The notes under the pieces are model-generated. The model was given only the letters and a program-made list of their open reading frames with translations, did no database searches and was not told the DNA's origin. The position numbers and the translations under genes are program-made. A stretch of 14,146 nt of DNA from Acidimicrobiales bacterium (GTDB taxonomy: Bacteria > Actinomycetota > Acidimicrobiia > Acidimicrobiales > Palsa-688), in the NCBI GenBank assembly GCA_019241495.1, contig JAFAWZ010000268.1:1-14146 (forward strand). Reading direction: 5' to 3'. Below are positions 1-5,857 of the stretch, piece by piece (position 1 is the first letter of the stretch; each line of letters starts with the position of its first letter).

Positions 1-266
1 TCAGCGTGGGCCTGCGGCTGGGTGACCTGCTCACCGATGCCGGGCTCACCGTGGAGCGTTATGCCTGCCGGGCCCCGGTGATCGAGGTCCAACCCGGAAT
101 GCGTCCGCCGCCCTGGGCCGCCCGCGAGCAAATGGTCGCGGACGGGATTGCCACCAGGGACGATGTCACTCGGTGGGAACAAGCGCTAGCCAGTCTTGAC
201 GGCCAGGCCCGCCGTCCCTGGCTCTTCCCGGCGGCGTTCGTAGCTATAGGTCGCCGATCGGGCTGA
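1..266 (+). CDS. SAM-dependent methyltransferase, C-terminal part (cut by window edge)
   Basis: The frame is open from the window edge to TGA at 264-266, so only about the last 88 residues are present. The visible part reads as the distal end of a class I (UbiE-like) SAM-dependent methyltransferase: a 'GDLLTDAGLTVERY' helix-strand unit, then PPPWAAREQMVADGIAT and DDVTRWEQAL, ending in a hydrophobic strand (LFPAAFVAIGRR). This order is common at the C-terminus of actinobacterial methyltransferase-domain proteins. The SAM-binding glycine motif would lie upstream of the window, so the assignment rests on the tail only. A GTG at 6 could be taken as a start, but it sits mid-domain and is not a plausible initiator. 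The acceptor substrate is unknown. The next feature is on the opposite strand, so the two transcription units converge here. Confidence 0.6.
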   Translation, partial: SVGLRLGDLLTDAGLTVERYACRAPVIEVQPGMRPPPWAAREQMVADGIATRDDVTRWEQALASLDGQARRPWLFPAAFVAIGRRSG

Positions 267-309
267 CGGAACCCGAAGGCGAACAAACCCTGAGCCAGGT
301 GATCCCCGG

Positions 310-528
310 TCAGCTCAGCACGTTCAGCGTGTTGGTTGCGTCATCGACGAAGTACACGCCGGTGCCGCCGCGTACCACGGCCAAGCCGAAGAGACTTCCG
401 TTGCCGTTCGGGCCGGGCGGTGCAGGAGTTGTTTCGATGGTCTTGACGGCGACCTGATCGCCGGCTGGGGTTGTCTCTACGAGGTTGCCATCTCCTCCGT
501 TGACAGTCAGGATGTCTTTTCCGACCGC
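310..528 (-). pseudogene. Decayed C-terminal remnant of an NHL/beta-propeller-like secreted protein
   Basis: On the minus strand a 72-codon frame runs from just after an in-frame TGA (529-531) to a TGA at 310-312. It reads DILTVNGGDGNLVETTP, then SLFGLAVVRGGTGVYFVDDATN, and ends NTLNVLS. A glycine-rich blade strand followed by 'GVYFVDD.TNTLN' at the very end resembles the last blade of NHL-repeat-like extracellular proteins of actinobacteria; this comes from memory of the family, not a search. There is no start codon with a ribosome site and no upstream blades, so the piece cannot be a full gene. It lies downstream of the phosphoesterase and beyond that gene's hairpin. I read it as the leftover 3' end of a deleted gene. 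Confidence 0.5.
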
Positions 529-571
529 TCACCGGGGCATCGCCATTCTTCGGAGCGCGTTCTGTCGATAC

Positions 572-603
572 GCCGCGCCCGAACCGGTTGGTTCGGGCGC
601 GGC
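572..603 (-). terminator. Perfect 14-bp hairpin, probable terminator of the phosphoesterase gene
   Basis: The arms GCCGCGCCCGAACC (572-585) and GGTTCGGGCGCGGC (590-603) are exact reverse complements around a four-base loop (GGTT). The hairpin begins 19 nt past the phosphoesterase stop codon. No T-run follows on the minus strand, which is common for terminators of high-GC actinobacteria. On the plus strand a TTTTT occurs only about 15 nt later, so plus-strand termination is less likely. Confidence 0.75.
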
Positions 604-621
604 CGGTGCTCGTCTCCGTTT

Positions 622-1583
622 TTACAGATTGAAAGCTGAGGTCATGGTCGGGTAGCTCCCGGCGAGCCCGAGCGCCGGGAGGCCCAGGAGCTGTTCGGTG
701 GTACCCAGCAGGGAGTAGTGGTTGAACAGCGTCGCCGAGGTTGAGCCGGCGGGGGTGCTGGGACTGATAGCGATAGTGGCCACATGGCAGCCAACATCGG
801 TCGTATTGGCAGCGCAGTCGTTGCTGGAGCCGCCCTCGCCCTCGTCCCAAGTGATGAACACAGCGGTCGTACCGCTTTGGTATTCGGGGCTGTTGAGGAT
901 GGCGGGCAGATTGTTGGACAGCCAGGTGTCACCGTCGCTGATCGTGCCGTCGTGCATGTCGTCGATCAGGTTCGGAGTGATGAACGAGAAGGCCGGTAGG
1001 GAATTGTTTGCCATGTCGCTGGCAAGCTGGCTGAAAGGCACGTCGAGGTTCGAGCAACCCGACAGGGTCGTGTAGTAGGGCGGCGGGTTGTGGCGTACGG
1101 CGTACTCCCCTGAGTTGGAGGCGTCGCAGTTGGAGGGCATGGATTCTTCATAGGCTTTCCAGGTCTCGCCTTGGCCGAAGATACTCGGCACCGAGGTGCT
1201 GCAGCGCTTGGAGGGGCTGCAGTCATTGTCGAACTTCTTCAGGTCCGACAGTGTCAGTCCGGAGGTGCCTGCGATGTAGTTCGGGAGGCTCGGGTGACTG
1301 ATGTTGTGGTAGTTGGTGGCCAGCCCGCATTCCGACGCCAGCGAGTTGATGTAGGGAGCCTGGGTGTTGCCGATGATGTCGCTGTAGCTGTGGTTCTCCA
1401 TCCATATCCAGATGACATGGGTGTAGGCGGGCGCCGCGGTGAGCGTGCCGCATGGACCGCTGGCGGCCGTGGGTTGAACCGAGCTACCTAGCGAGCTGGC
1501 CTCTGCTGAGGAGTTACCTGCCGACAGGCCAATACCGGCCAGCGCCATCGCGGCGGCAGCGGCCGATGCGATCTTGGTTTCAT
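622..1583 (-). CDS. Secreted phosphoesterase (acid phosphatase / phospholipase C family), start separated from body by a frameshift
   Basis: This is a phosphoesterase of the Pfam PF04185 type (AcpA / non-haemolytic phospholipase C clan), expected to cleave phosphomonoesters or phosphodiesters outside the cell. Visible motifs in order: THVIWIWMENHSYSDI (metal-binding Glu), SHPSLPNYIAGTSG (candidate nucleophile Ser), the NLIDDMHDG segment, VFITWDEGEGG (metal-site Asp/Glu) and FNHYSLLGTTEQLLGLP near the end. The stop is TAA at 622-624. The body frame reads TKIASAAAAAMALAGIGL, a signal-peptide core, but no good start precedes it in frame. The best ribosome site (GGGAGAG, 1591-1597) serves an ATG at 1581-1583 in another frame. 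One extra A in the AAA run at 1578-1580 would give MKTKIAS and a perfect Sec signal. Alternative in-frame starts are ATG at 1548 (short signal) and GTG at 1674. The span given is therefore not a multiple of three. Confidence 0.82.
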
Positions 1584-1670
1584 TGCGAATCTCTCCCTTC
1601 GGGTTTGAGGCGTTGGACTGGTCGTCGGTGAAGTGGCGCCTTACTCCGGCCAGTGCACCGGGACCAACTG

Positions 1671-1746
1671 CCACTCTGACCGCCCAAAATGAACATTCCG
1701 ACCTAATCCGGTTGATTCCGACCGAACTGACTGTGAATGTTCCGAG
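1671..1746. promoter_or_regulatory. Repeat-rich regulatory region between phosphoesterase and arsR
   Basis: Two direct copies of ATTCCGACC lie at 1695-1703 and 1715-1723, exactly 20 bp apart. TCCG recurs at 1697, 1707 and 1717 (10-bp steps) and again at 1741. An inverted pair, GAACATTC (1691-1698) and GAATGTTC (1735-1742), brackets the block. On the minus strand GTTCATTTTGG (1694-1684) resembles one unit of a Streptomyces-type PHO box, and GGTCAGAGTGG (1681-1671) a poorer second unit, but they are 13 rather than 11 nt apart. The position, about 100-160 nt upstream of the phosphoesterase start, suits regulator binding; the regulator is not identifiable. Confidence 0.35.
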
Positions 1747-1791
1747 TAGTGGTCATCGACGACCCCATTCCTCTCACCGCAGGGCTCAGCC

Positions 1792-1820
1792 TTGACATGT
1801 CCCGAGGCCAGGCCTAACCT
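1792..1820 (+). promoter_or_regulatory. Sigma70-type promoter of the arsR operon (leaderless)
   Basis: TTGACA (1792-1797) and TAACCT (1815-1820) are separated by 17 bp, a consensus housekeeping promoter layout. The expected transcription start, 7-9 nt past the -10 box, falls on or next to the ATG at 1829. There is no ribosome site upstream of that ATG, so the mRNA is probably leaderless, which is common in actinobacteria. Confidence 0.8.
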
Positions 1821-1838
1821 ACAACCATATGGTTGTAG
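1819..1838. promoter_or_regulatory. 20-bp perfect palindrome, probable ArsR operator
   Basis: CTACAACCATATGGTTGTAG reads the same on both strands for all 20 bases. It overlaps the last two bases of the -10 box, the predicted transcription start and the first three codons of arsR. A homodimeric winged-helix repressor bound here would block polymerase directly. The core ACAACCATATGGTTGT is the kind of site expected for autorepressing ArsR proteins paired with AHSA1 genes; which protein binds it is inference. Confidence 0.75.
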
Positions 1839-2170
1839 AACACGATCTCACCGAGGACGACGTGGATCGAATCTTCCACGCACTTGCGGACCGGACCCGT
1901 CGTGACGTCCTCGGCCGCGCTATCGGGCGCGAGCAGTCCGTCTCAGCCCTCGCTCGCCAGTACGACATGAGCTTCGCGGCGGTGCAAAAGCACGTCGCCG
2001 TGCTCGAACGCGCTGGGCTCGTTGTCAAGGAGCCTCGCGGAAGGGAACAGATCGTGCATGCGAATGGCCCGACGATCACCCAAGCGGTAGCGCTGCTGGA
2101 CCAGTACGAACAGCTGTGGATCGATCGTGCCAACCAGATCGCCACCATCCTCCATACAGAAAAGGAGTAG
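1829..2170 (+). CDS. ArsR-family winged-helix transcriptional repressor
   Basis: This 113-residue protein is a typical ArsR/SmtB-type DNA-binding repressor. It opens with DVDRIFHALADRTRRDVLGR (residues about 10-29), followed by the helix-turn-helix SVSALARQYDMSFAAVQKHVAVLERAGLV (37-65) and a wing with GREQIVHA. The cysteine/histidine metal-site pattern of true SmtB/ArsR metal sensors is not visible, so it belongs with the ArsR proteins encoded beside AHSA1/SRPBCC genes, whose ligands are mostly unknown. The ATG lies inside a perfect palindrome and directly after a consensus promoter, implying autorepression from a leaderless transcript. The AHSA1 start codon follows the stop by 4 nt and its ribosome site lies inside the last arsR codons, so the two are translationally linked. 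Confidence 0.92.
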   Translation: MVVEHDLTEDDVDRIFHALADRTRRDVLGRAIGREQSVSALARQYDMSFAAVQKHVAVLERAGLVVKEPRGREQIVHANGPTITQAVALLDQYEQLWIDRANQIATILHTEKE

Positions 2171-2174
2171 CTCG

Positions 2175-2669
2175 ATGACTGTCATCCGTACAGTGAAGGA
2201 CCCGGAGAAACTGACTCTCACGATCGTCGCCGAGTTCGACGCGTCGCCGGAGCGCGTGTGGGATGTCTGGGAGAACCCCCGCAAGCTGGAACGGTGGTGG
2301 GGACCCCCGACGTGGCCGGCGACCTTCACCCGTCACGACTTCGTCGTCGGCGGGGAGTCCCGCTACCACATGACCGGGCCGACGGGTGAAACGCACGCCG
2401 GATTCTGGAAGATGATCGCCATCGACAAGCCAGCGCGGATCGATTTCCTCAATGGGCTCGCCGGAGCCGACGGTGAGCCGGATCCTTCGATGGCCGCCAT
2501 GTCCGGGTTCGTGATCTTCGAAGACATCGGTGACCAAACACGGATGACCGCGGTTACGAGTTTCGTCGACGCCGCCCAGATGGACACGATGCTCGCCATG
2601 GGCATGGCCGAAGGTATGACCCTGGCCGTCGGTCAGATCGACGAACTGCTGACCGCGGCAGCGGTTTGA
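2175..2669 (+). CDS. AHSA1/SRPBCC-domain protein
   Basis: The 164-residue product is a single START-like (SRPBCC, AHSA1 subfamily) domain, a cupped beta sheet around a hydrophobic pocket that usually binds small lipophilic ligands. The signature is the N-terminal strand FDASPERVWDVWENPRKLERWWGPP (residues about 21-45), a central GPTGETHAGFWKMIAID strand pair, FVIFEDIGDQTRMTAVTSF, and a long C-terminal helix with GMAEGMTLAVGQIDELL. Length and order match the family. The ATG at 2175 was chosen because AAAGGAG (2161-2167) lies 7 nt upstream; the open frame reaches back to 2127, but that would overlap arsR. It is the second gene of the ArsR operon. The biochemical role is unknown; ligand binding or detoxification is only a guess from the fold. 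Confidence 0.9.
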   Translation: MTVIRTVKDPEKLTLTIVAEFDASPERVWDVWENPRKLERWWGPPTWPATFTRHDFVVGGESRYHMTGPTGETHAGFWKMIAIDKPARIDFLNGLAGADGEPDPSMAAMSGFVIFEDIGDQTRMTAVTSFVDAAQMDTMLAMGMAEGMTLAVGQIDELLTAAAV

Positions 2670-2686
2670 GCCTGGGGAGGTCAGTC

Positions 2687-3070
2687 ATGAACGTGCAGTC
2701 GCCACGATCGCCAGGGCAAGCGCCCGCGTCGGAAGAAGGCGTCGCTGCCTACATCGCCGGGATTCCAGATGAGCACCGTTTGCTTTTCGATCGGGTGCAT
2801 AGCTCGATCCTCGAAGTTTGCCCCGAAGCCGAGATCAGCCTCACCTACAAGATGCCGACATATGCGTCGGCCGCTCGACGCCTCCACGTCGGCGTGTGGA
2901 GGCATGGCGTGTCGATCTACGGTTGGAAAGCCCGCGGCGACGGTGGGTTCACGCGCCGCCACCCAGAGCTACGGACGAGCACTGGCACGATCAGGATTGC
3001 CAGCAATCGGGCCCGAGAGATCACTGACGACGAGCTTCGCGAGTTGGCCCGAACAGTCCTGATCGCCTGA
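2687..3070 (+). CDS. DUF1801-domain protein (YdhG-like)
   Basis: This 127-residue protein carries the DUF1801 fold from about residue 20 to the end: VAAYIAGIPDEHRLLFDRVHSSILEVCPEAEISLTYKMPTY, then RRLHVGVWRHGVSIYGW and ITDDELRELARTVL. The pattern 'P-E-A-x-x-x-x-x-Y-K-M-P-x-Y' is the family hallmark. Some relatives are called iron chaperones, but the function is not settled. ATG at 2687 is supported by GGGGAGG (2674-2680), six bases upstream; a TTG further up in frame overlaps the preceding stop and has no ribosome site. It ends the ArsR-AHSA1-DUF1801 operon, a gene grouping often seen in actinobacteria, implying control by the upstream palindrome. Confidence 0.85.
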   Translation: MNVQSPRSPGQAPASEEGVAAYIAGIPDEHRLLFDRVHSSILEVCPEAEISLTYKMPTYASAARRLHVGVWRHGVSIYGWKARGDGGFTRRHPELRTSTGTIRIASNRAREITDDELRELARTVLIA

Positions 3071-3099
3071 AACACTACGGCTGGCCGGTAAGCCCGGGG

Positions 3100-3390
3100 T
3101 CAAAGGTTGTGCGGGCCGGGACCCTCTCGGCCGAGGAGGTCGCCCGGGTTTGTGAGTTTGCACAGGCCCAGGGATAGGCAGCCGCAGCCGATGCAGCCAC
3201 TGAGACGATCGCGCAAGTGCTGCAGGTTGACGATGCGCTGGTCCAGATCATCTCGCAACGCCGCGGAGAGTCGTTCCCAGTCACGGCGGGTTGGAGCTCG
3301 ACTGTCGGGTAGCCCACCGAGGGCGTCTTTGATGCGCCGGAGGGGAACGTCCACGGCCTGGGAGGCGCGGATGAATGCCACTCTCCTCAT
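3100..3390 (-). pseudogene. soxR: 5'-truncated soxR (redox-sensing MerR-family regulator)
   Basis: The minus strand encodes the C-terminal two thirds of SoxR: RRVAFIRASQAVDVPLRRIKDALGGL, RDWERLSAALRDDLDQRI and the iron-sulfur motif CIGCGCLSLGLC, with exactly the SoxR spacing C-x2-C-x-C-x5-C for the [2Fe-2S] cluster, ending NPGDLLGREGPGPHNL. What is missing is roughly the first 50 residues: the winged helix-turn-helix that contacts DNA. Homology stops at about 3390, where the plus-strand dehydrogenase homology begins within a few bases. The frame stays open to 3426, but those residues (VPSWRTAVASRM) do not look like SoxR. Without the DNA-binding head this cannot be a working regulator. The two genes probably stood divergently around a shared promoter before a deletion. 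Confidence 0.85.
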
Positions 3391-4021
3391 CCTCGATGCC
3401 ACCGCGGTTCTCCACGACGGAACCACGGCCCTGCGCGTTCTGGAGAGGACCGGCCCGCAGCAGGGGGACCGGGCGCTCGTCCTCGGTGCCGCAGGTGGGA
3501 TGGGGATCCTTCTCGTCGAACTGCTCGTGGCGCGGGGCGTGATTGTTGTTGGCGCGGCTCGGGGGTCGACGAAACGAGCCGTCGTGTCCGAGGCTGGCGC
3601 AGCTGCGGCGGTCGACTACGGCGAAGCTGGATGGACGGAAGCGGTCGTTCAGGCCTTCGGCGGGCATCGCCCGACGGTCGTCCTCGATGGCGTCGGCGGA
3701 ACGATCGGCGGGGACGCCTTCGAGCTGATCGCAGACGGTGGACGGTTCTCGGCGCATGGGACCCCCAGTGGTTCGTTCGCAGCAATCGACCAGGAGGAGT
3801 CGGCGCACCGCGGTGTGAGCGTGACAACCATCGCCGACCTCCAGTTCGCCAATGGTGACAGACCTCGACTGCTCAACGCGGTTCTGTCCGAGCTCGGCGC
3901 CGGAAGGCTGGCTCCCCTGGTGGGCCAAACCTTCTCCCTGGCCGACGCCTCCAAGGCGCATCTGGCGATCGAATCCCGAGAGACCGTGGCCAAGACGCTG
4001 CTCCTCTGCGACGACCGATGA
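3371..4021 (+). CDS. N-terminally truncated zinc-binding dehydrogenase / quinone oxidoreductase (probable pseudogene)
   Basis: Family-like sequence starts at about codon 9 (DATAVLHDGTTALRVLERTG) and continues as the NADP-binding Rossmann half of a medium-chain dehydrogenase of the quinone-oxidoreductase type: GDRALVLGAAGGMG (AxxGxxG loop, residues 39-45), VVLDGVGG, ADGGRFSAHGTPSGSF and VGQTFSLADASKAHLAIESRETVAKTLLL at the end. The product would be 216 residues against about 310-330 for the family. The N-terminal GroES-like catalytic domain, roughly the first 100 or more residues, is absent. The ATG at 3371 is only the first usable codon and overlaps the antisense soxR remnant; no ribosome site is evident. 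If made, the protein could bind NADP but not carry out the usual reduction. SoxR commonly controls such quinone reductases, which fits the pairing. Confidence 0.8.
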   Translation: MNATLLILDATAVLHDGTTALRVLERTGPQQGDRALVLGAAGGMGILLVELLVARGVIVVGAARGSTKRAVVSEAGAAAAVDYGEAGWTEAVVQAFGGHRPTVVLDGVGGTIGGDAFELIADGGRFSAHGTPSGSFAAIDQEESAHRGVSVTTIADLQFANGDRPRLLNAVLSELGAGRLAPLVGQTFSLADASKAHLAIESRETVAKTLLLCDDR

Positions 4022-4220
4022 ACTGGGACTGAAGGTGTACGGTGTGATCGATCGGATGCCGGACTTCGTCGTGGACCGTGCCCGCGTCGCGCCCGTACAC
4101 GTCGATCGGCATCAACAACGGCTACGTCACAATGGCCGCGAGCTTCACACCGCGCCAGCGGGTCGGAAGCACCGTGTCTGTGAGAAGATCACACGACCGC
4201 ACGATGACTAGGGGGACACC
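4022..4220. other. Intergenic stretch without a recognised gene
   Basis: Short open frames exist on both strands (for example one extending to 4211 on the plus strand), but none has a family-like sequence. Just upstream of the next gene a small inverted repeat, TGTGA-N5-TCACA (4179-4193), is present. Nothing else is supported here. Confidence 0.4.
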
Positions 4221-4610
4221 ATGACAAAGGAATCCGGGACAAAGGAATCCGGGGAATGCGCGCTCCTGATCGTGCTGACGGAGGCCGTGCCTGGCAAGGA
4301 GGAGGAGTTCCACCGCTGGTACGACACCGAGCACCTCCCACACATGCTGAAGCTCGAGGGTTTCGTCTCGGCCAGGCGGTATCAGCTGTCCAGCCGTGCC
4401 CTTCCCGGTGAACCCTCCGGCGGGCCGCGTTTCCTCACGATCTACGAGGTCGAACCGGGCAGGGTCGAGGAGGCGGCTGCGGCCCTTGAGGGAGCGTGGG
4501 GTGACCTTGCCGCGCTAGTCCCACGGGACGCGTTGGACGGTTCGGTCGGCGCCAGCCACCGTTTCTATGAACCGCTGTCTGCTTTCGGGCGTTCTTCCAG
4601 CGCCCCCTGA
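4221..4610 (+). CDS. EthD-like / dimeric alpha-beta barrel small protein
   Basis: The 129-residue product resembles small ferredoxin-like (dimeric alpha-beta barrel, EthD-type) proteins. It has a strand ALLIVLTEAVPGKEEEFHRWYDTEHLPHMLKLEGFVSARRYQL (residues about 14-56), in which W-Y-D-T-E-H-L-P is the family signature, then a second strand FLTIYEVEPG and helix VEEAAAALEGAW. Such proteins often act as dimers on small hydrophobic or aromatic compounds, but the substrate here is unknown. ATG at 4221 is preceded by GGGGGA (4211-4216). The first eleven codons contain a 15-bp tandem duplication encoding TKESG twice. It lies convergent to the LLM-class oxidoreductase gene; the two stop codons are only 25 nt apart. 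Confidence 0.8.
   Translation: MTKESGTKESGECALLIVLTEAVPGKEEEFHRWYDTEHLPHMLKLEGFVSARRYQLSSRALPGEPSGGPRFLTIYEVEPGRVEEAAAALEGAWGDLAALVPRDALDGSVGASHRFYEPLSAFGRSSSAP
4224..4253 (+). repeat. 15-bp perfect tandem duplication at the N-terminus of the EthD-like gene
   Basis: ACAAAGGAATCCGGG occurs twice in immediate succession (4224-4238 and 4239-4253), in frame, giving MTKESGTKESGE. Each copy contains AAAGGA, so the duplication also places ribosome-site-like sequence inside the coding region. It is most simply a replication-slippage duplication. Confidence 0.9.
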
Positions 4611-4635
4611 CGAGCGGCCTGGACTGCCGCGCTCA

Positions 4636-5511
4636 TCACCGCCGCCCAAACACGGTCCTGGCGAAGCGCTCGATGGCGGCTCGGCTCTCGTCGAGCTCCG
4701 ACTCGCCCGGCTGCGACATTTGAGCCGGGCCGGGCGCGACGACGACGCCGGTCAGACCGAGCTCGGCCAGACCCCACAGGGTATTTGCGTCCTCCACCAT
4801 GGGTGACACCATGAGCTCGAAGCCTTCAGGCGATCGGCCCGACTCCTCCAGGACGCGGCGCATCGCCGCGACGCGTTGGGGAAGGATCTCGGGCGGATAG
4901 TTGGGACCGACCCAGCCATCGCCCACTGTCACCGCCCGGCGGAAGGCCGCTGCGCCGTCGCCACCGATCCAAATGGGCACTGGACCGGGGGGTGCCGGGT
5001 CTTCCCTCAGCTCCTGGAACGGGTAGCTCGGACCCTTGCCGCTGACCCAGCCCCCGTGCCAGACGGCGCGCATGACTTCAATCATCTCGTCCAGCCGGGC
5101 GCCGCGGCTGTCGAAGTCGTGTCCCAGGATCTCGAACTCTTCCCGACACCATCCGACGCCCAGGCCGAGGGCGACGCGCCCATCAGAGAGGGCCGACGCC
5201 GTCGCGACCTGCTTGGCCAGAGTGAGCGGCTCGCGCATCGGGGCGACGAGCACGTATGTCGCGAAGCGCAAGTATGTGGTGACGGCGGCCATCGCGGCGA
5301 AAGCAACGAAAGGGTCGGGCCAGGGGAGCTCGGGCGGCCACGGCGGTCTCTCCGAGCCGGCCGGCCCGTAGGGGTATCGAGAATCGATCCGGCGCGGCGT
5401 CACGATGTGATCGGGAAGCATCACACCGTCGAAGCCAGCCGACTCGGCGACGCGAGCCAGCTCTGGAAGATGAGCCACGTTCTTCCCGGTCAAGCGCAGC
5501 CAGTACTTCAT
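4636..5511 (-). CDS. LLM-class (luciferase-like) oxidoreductase, probably F420-dependent
   Basis: The 291-residue product is a TIM-barrel luciferase-like oxidoreductase. Evidence in order: ELARVAESAGFDGVMLPDHIVTP (residues 17-39), DPFVAFAAMAAVTTYLRFATYVLVAPMREPLTLAKQVATASALSDGRVALGLGVGWCREEFEILGHDF (66-133; the 'GRV.LGLGVGW..EEFE..G' segment is the family hallmark), RGARLDEMIEVMRAVWHGG, VPIWIGGDGAAAFRRAVTVGDGWVG (178-202) and a C-terminal helix. Members use F420 or FMNH2; the 'IWIGG...A.RRA...GDGW' pattern is typical of actinobacterial F420-type proteins, but the cofactor is inferred. ATG at 5511 was chosen because a GGGGAGGGG tract touches it. An in-frame start at 5574 would add a low-complexity Arg-rich leader. 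The substrate is unknown. Confidence 0.88.
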   Translation of the reverse strand: MKYWLRLTGKNVAHLPELARVAESAGFDGVMLPDHIVTPRRIDSRYPYGPAGSERPPWPPELPWPDPFVAFAAMAAVTTYLRFATYVLVAPMREPLTLAKQVATASALSDGRVALGLGVGWCREEFEILGHDFDSRGARLDEMIEVMRAVWHGGWVSGKGPSYPFQELREDPAPPGPVPIWIGGDGAAAFRRAVTVGDGWVGPNYPPEILPQRVAAMRRVLEESGRSPEGFELMVSPMVEDANTLWGLAELGLTGVVVAPGPAQMSQPGESELDESRAAIERFARTVFGRR

Positions 5512-5574
5512 CCCCTCCCCCTTTCGGGCCGCCCTCCGAACGATTCGCCTCGGTCGCGGGCGTCTCCGGGCCAC

Positions 5575-5603
5575 TTGTTAGGCCAAGCTGCAGCCCGTAG
5601 TGT
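5575..5603 (+). promoter_or_regulatory. Sigma70-like promoter in front of the SDR remnant
   Basis: TTGTTA (5575-5580) and TAGTGT (5598-5603) are 17 bp apart, placing a start site about 5610, some 30 nt before the ATG at 5639. An AAGGGG ribosome site (about 5627-5632) follows. So the expression signals of the SDR gene survive although its body is gone. Confidence 0.5.
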
Positions 5604-5638
5604 TGCCGCACCAGGAAGGTCCGCGCAAGGGGTCGACG

Positions 5639-5833
5639 ATGGATCAACAGTTCCGGTACGACGGTAAGAGGGCCCTCGTCGTGGGCGCTGCGAGCGGGAT
5701 GGGTGCGGCCACTCGTGCGTCCCTGAACATCGACGCGGCTCGCTATATCAACGGCGTAGTTTCGCCCGTGGACGCCGGGTTCCTCGGTAGTCTCGCAGCC
5801 GGATTCGCGACGTCCTCCACGCTCCAGCCCTGA
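5639..5833 (+). pseudogene. Short-chain dehydrogenase with its middle deleted (two ends fused in frame)
   Basis: The 64-codon frame joins the first strand of an SDR (MDQQFRYDGKRALVVGAASGMGAAT, with the GxxxGxG cofactor loop GAASGMG) directly to the C-terminal end of an SDR (NIDAARYINGVVSPVDAGFLGS, equivalent to the usual 'aRyinG.vl.VDaGf'). About 180-200 residues are missing in between, including the NNAG motif, catalytic Ser, Tyr and Lys, and most of the Rossmann fold. The N-terminal style recalls 3-alpha-hydroxysteroid dehydrogenase/carbonyl reductase-like members. The join falls around 5710-5725. Promoter, ribosome site and reading frame are all intact, but no dehydrogenase activity is possible. 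It is divergent from the LLM oxidoreductase gene. Confidence 0.8.
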
Positions 5834-5857
5834 AGCTGCTCAGCAAGGAGCGGAGCG

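Noticed and set aside
341..850. 169-residue minus-strand open frame
   Set aside because: Most of it is a shifted frame of the phosphoesterase, crosses the terminator hairpin, and is Arg-rich without motifs.
1671..1694. PHO box controlling the phosphoesterase
   Set aside because: Only one unit is close to the consensus and the second is spaced 13 instead of 11 nt; kept only as a weak note in the regulatory region.
3107..3370. N-terminal extension of the dehydrogenase reading frame back to 3107
   Set aside because: The extension is the antisense of soxR (its residues mirror the CIGCGC region) and has no family-like sequence; it is open only because of high GC.
4179..4193. TGTGA-N5-TCACA as a CRP-type site before the EthD-like gene
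   Set aside because: The consensus needs a six-base spacer; five bases changes the half-site geometry, and the arms are only five bases, so chance is likely.
4876..5667. 263-residue plus-strand open frame
   Set aside because: It is antisense to the LLM oxidoreductase, which has all its family motifs on the other strand.
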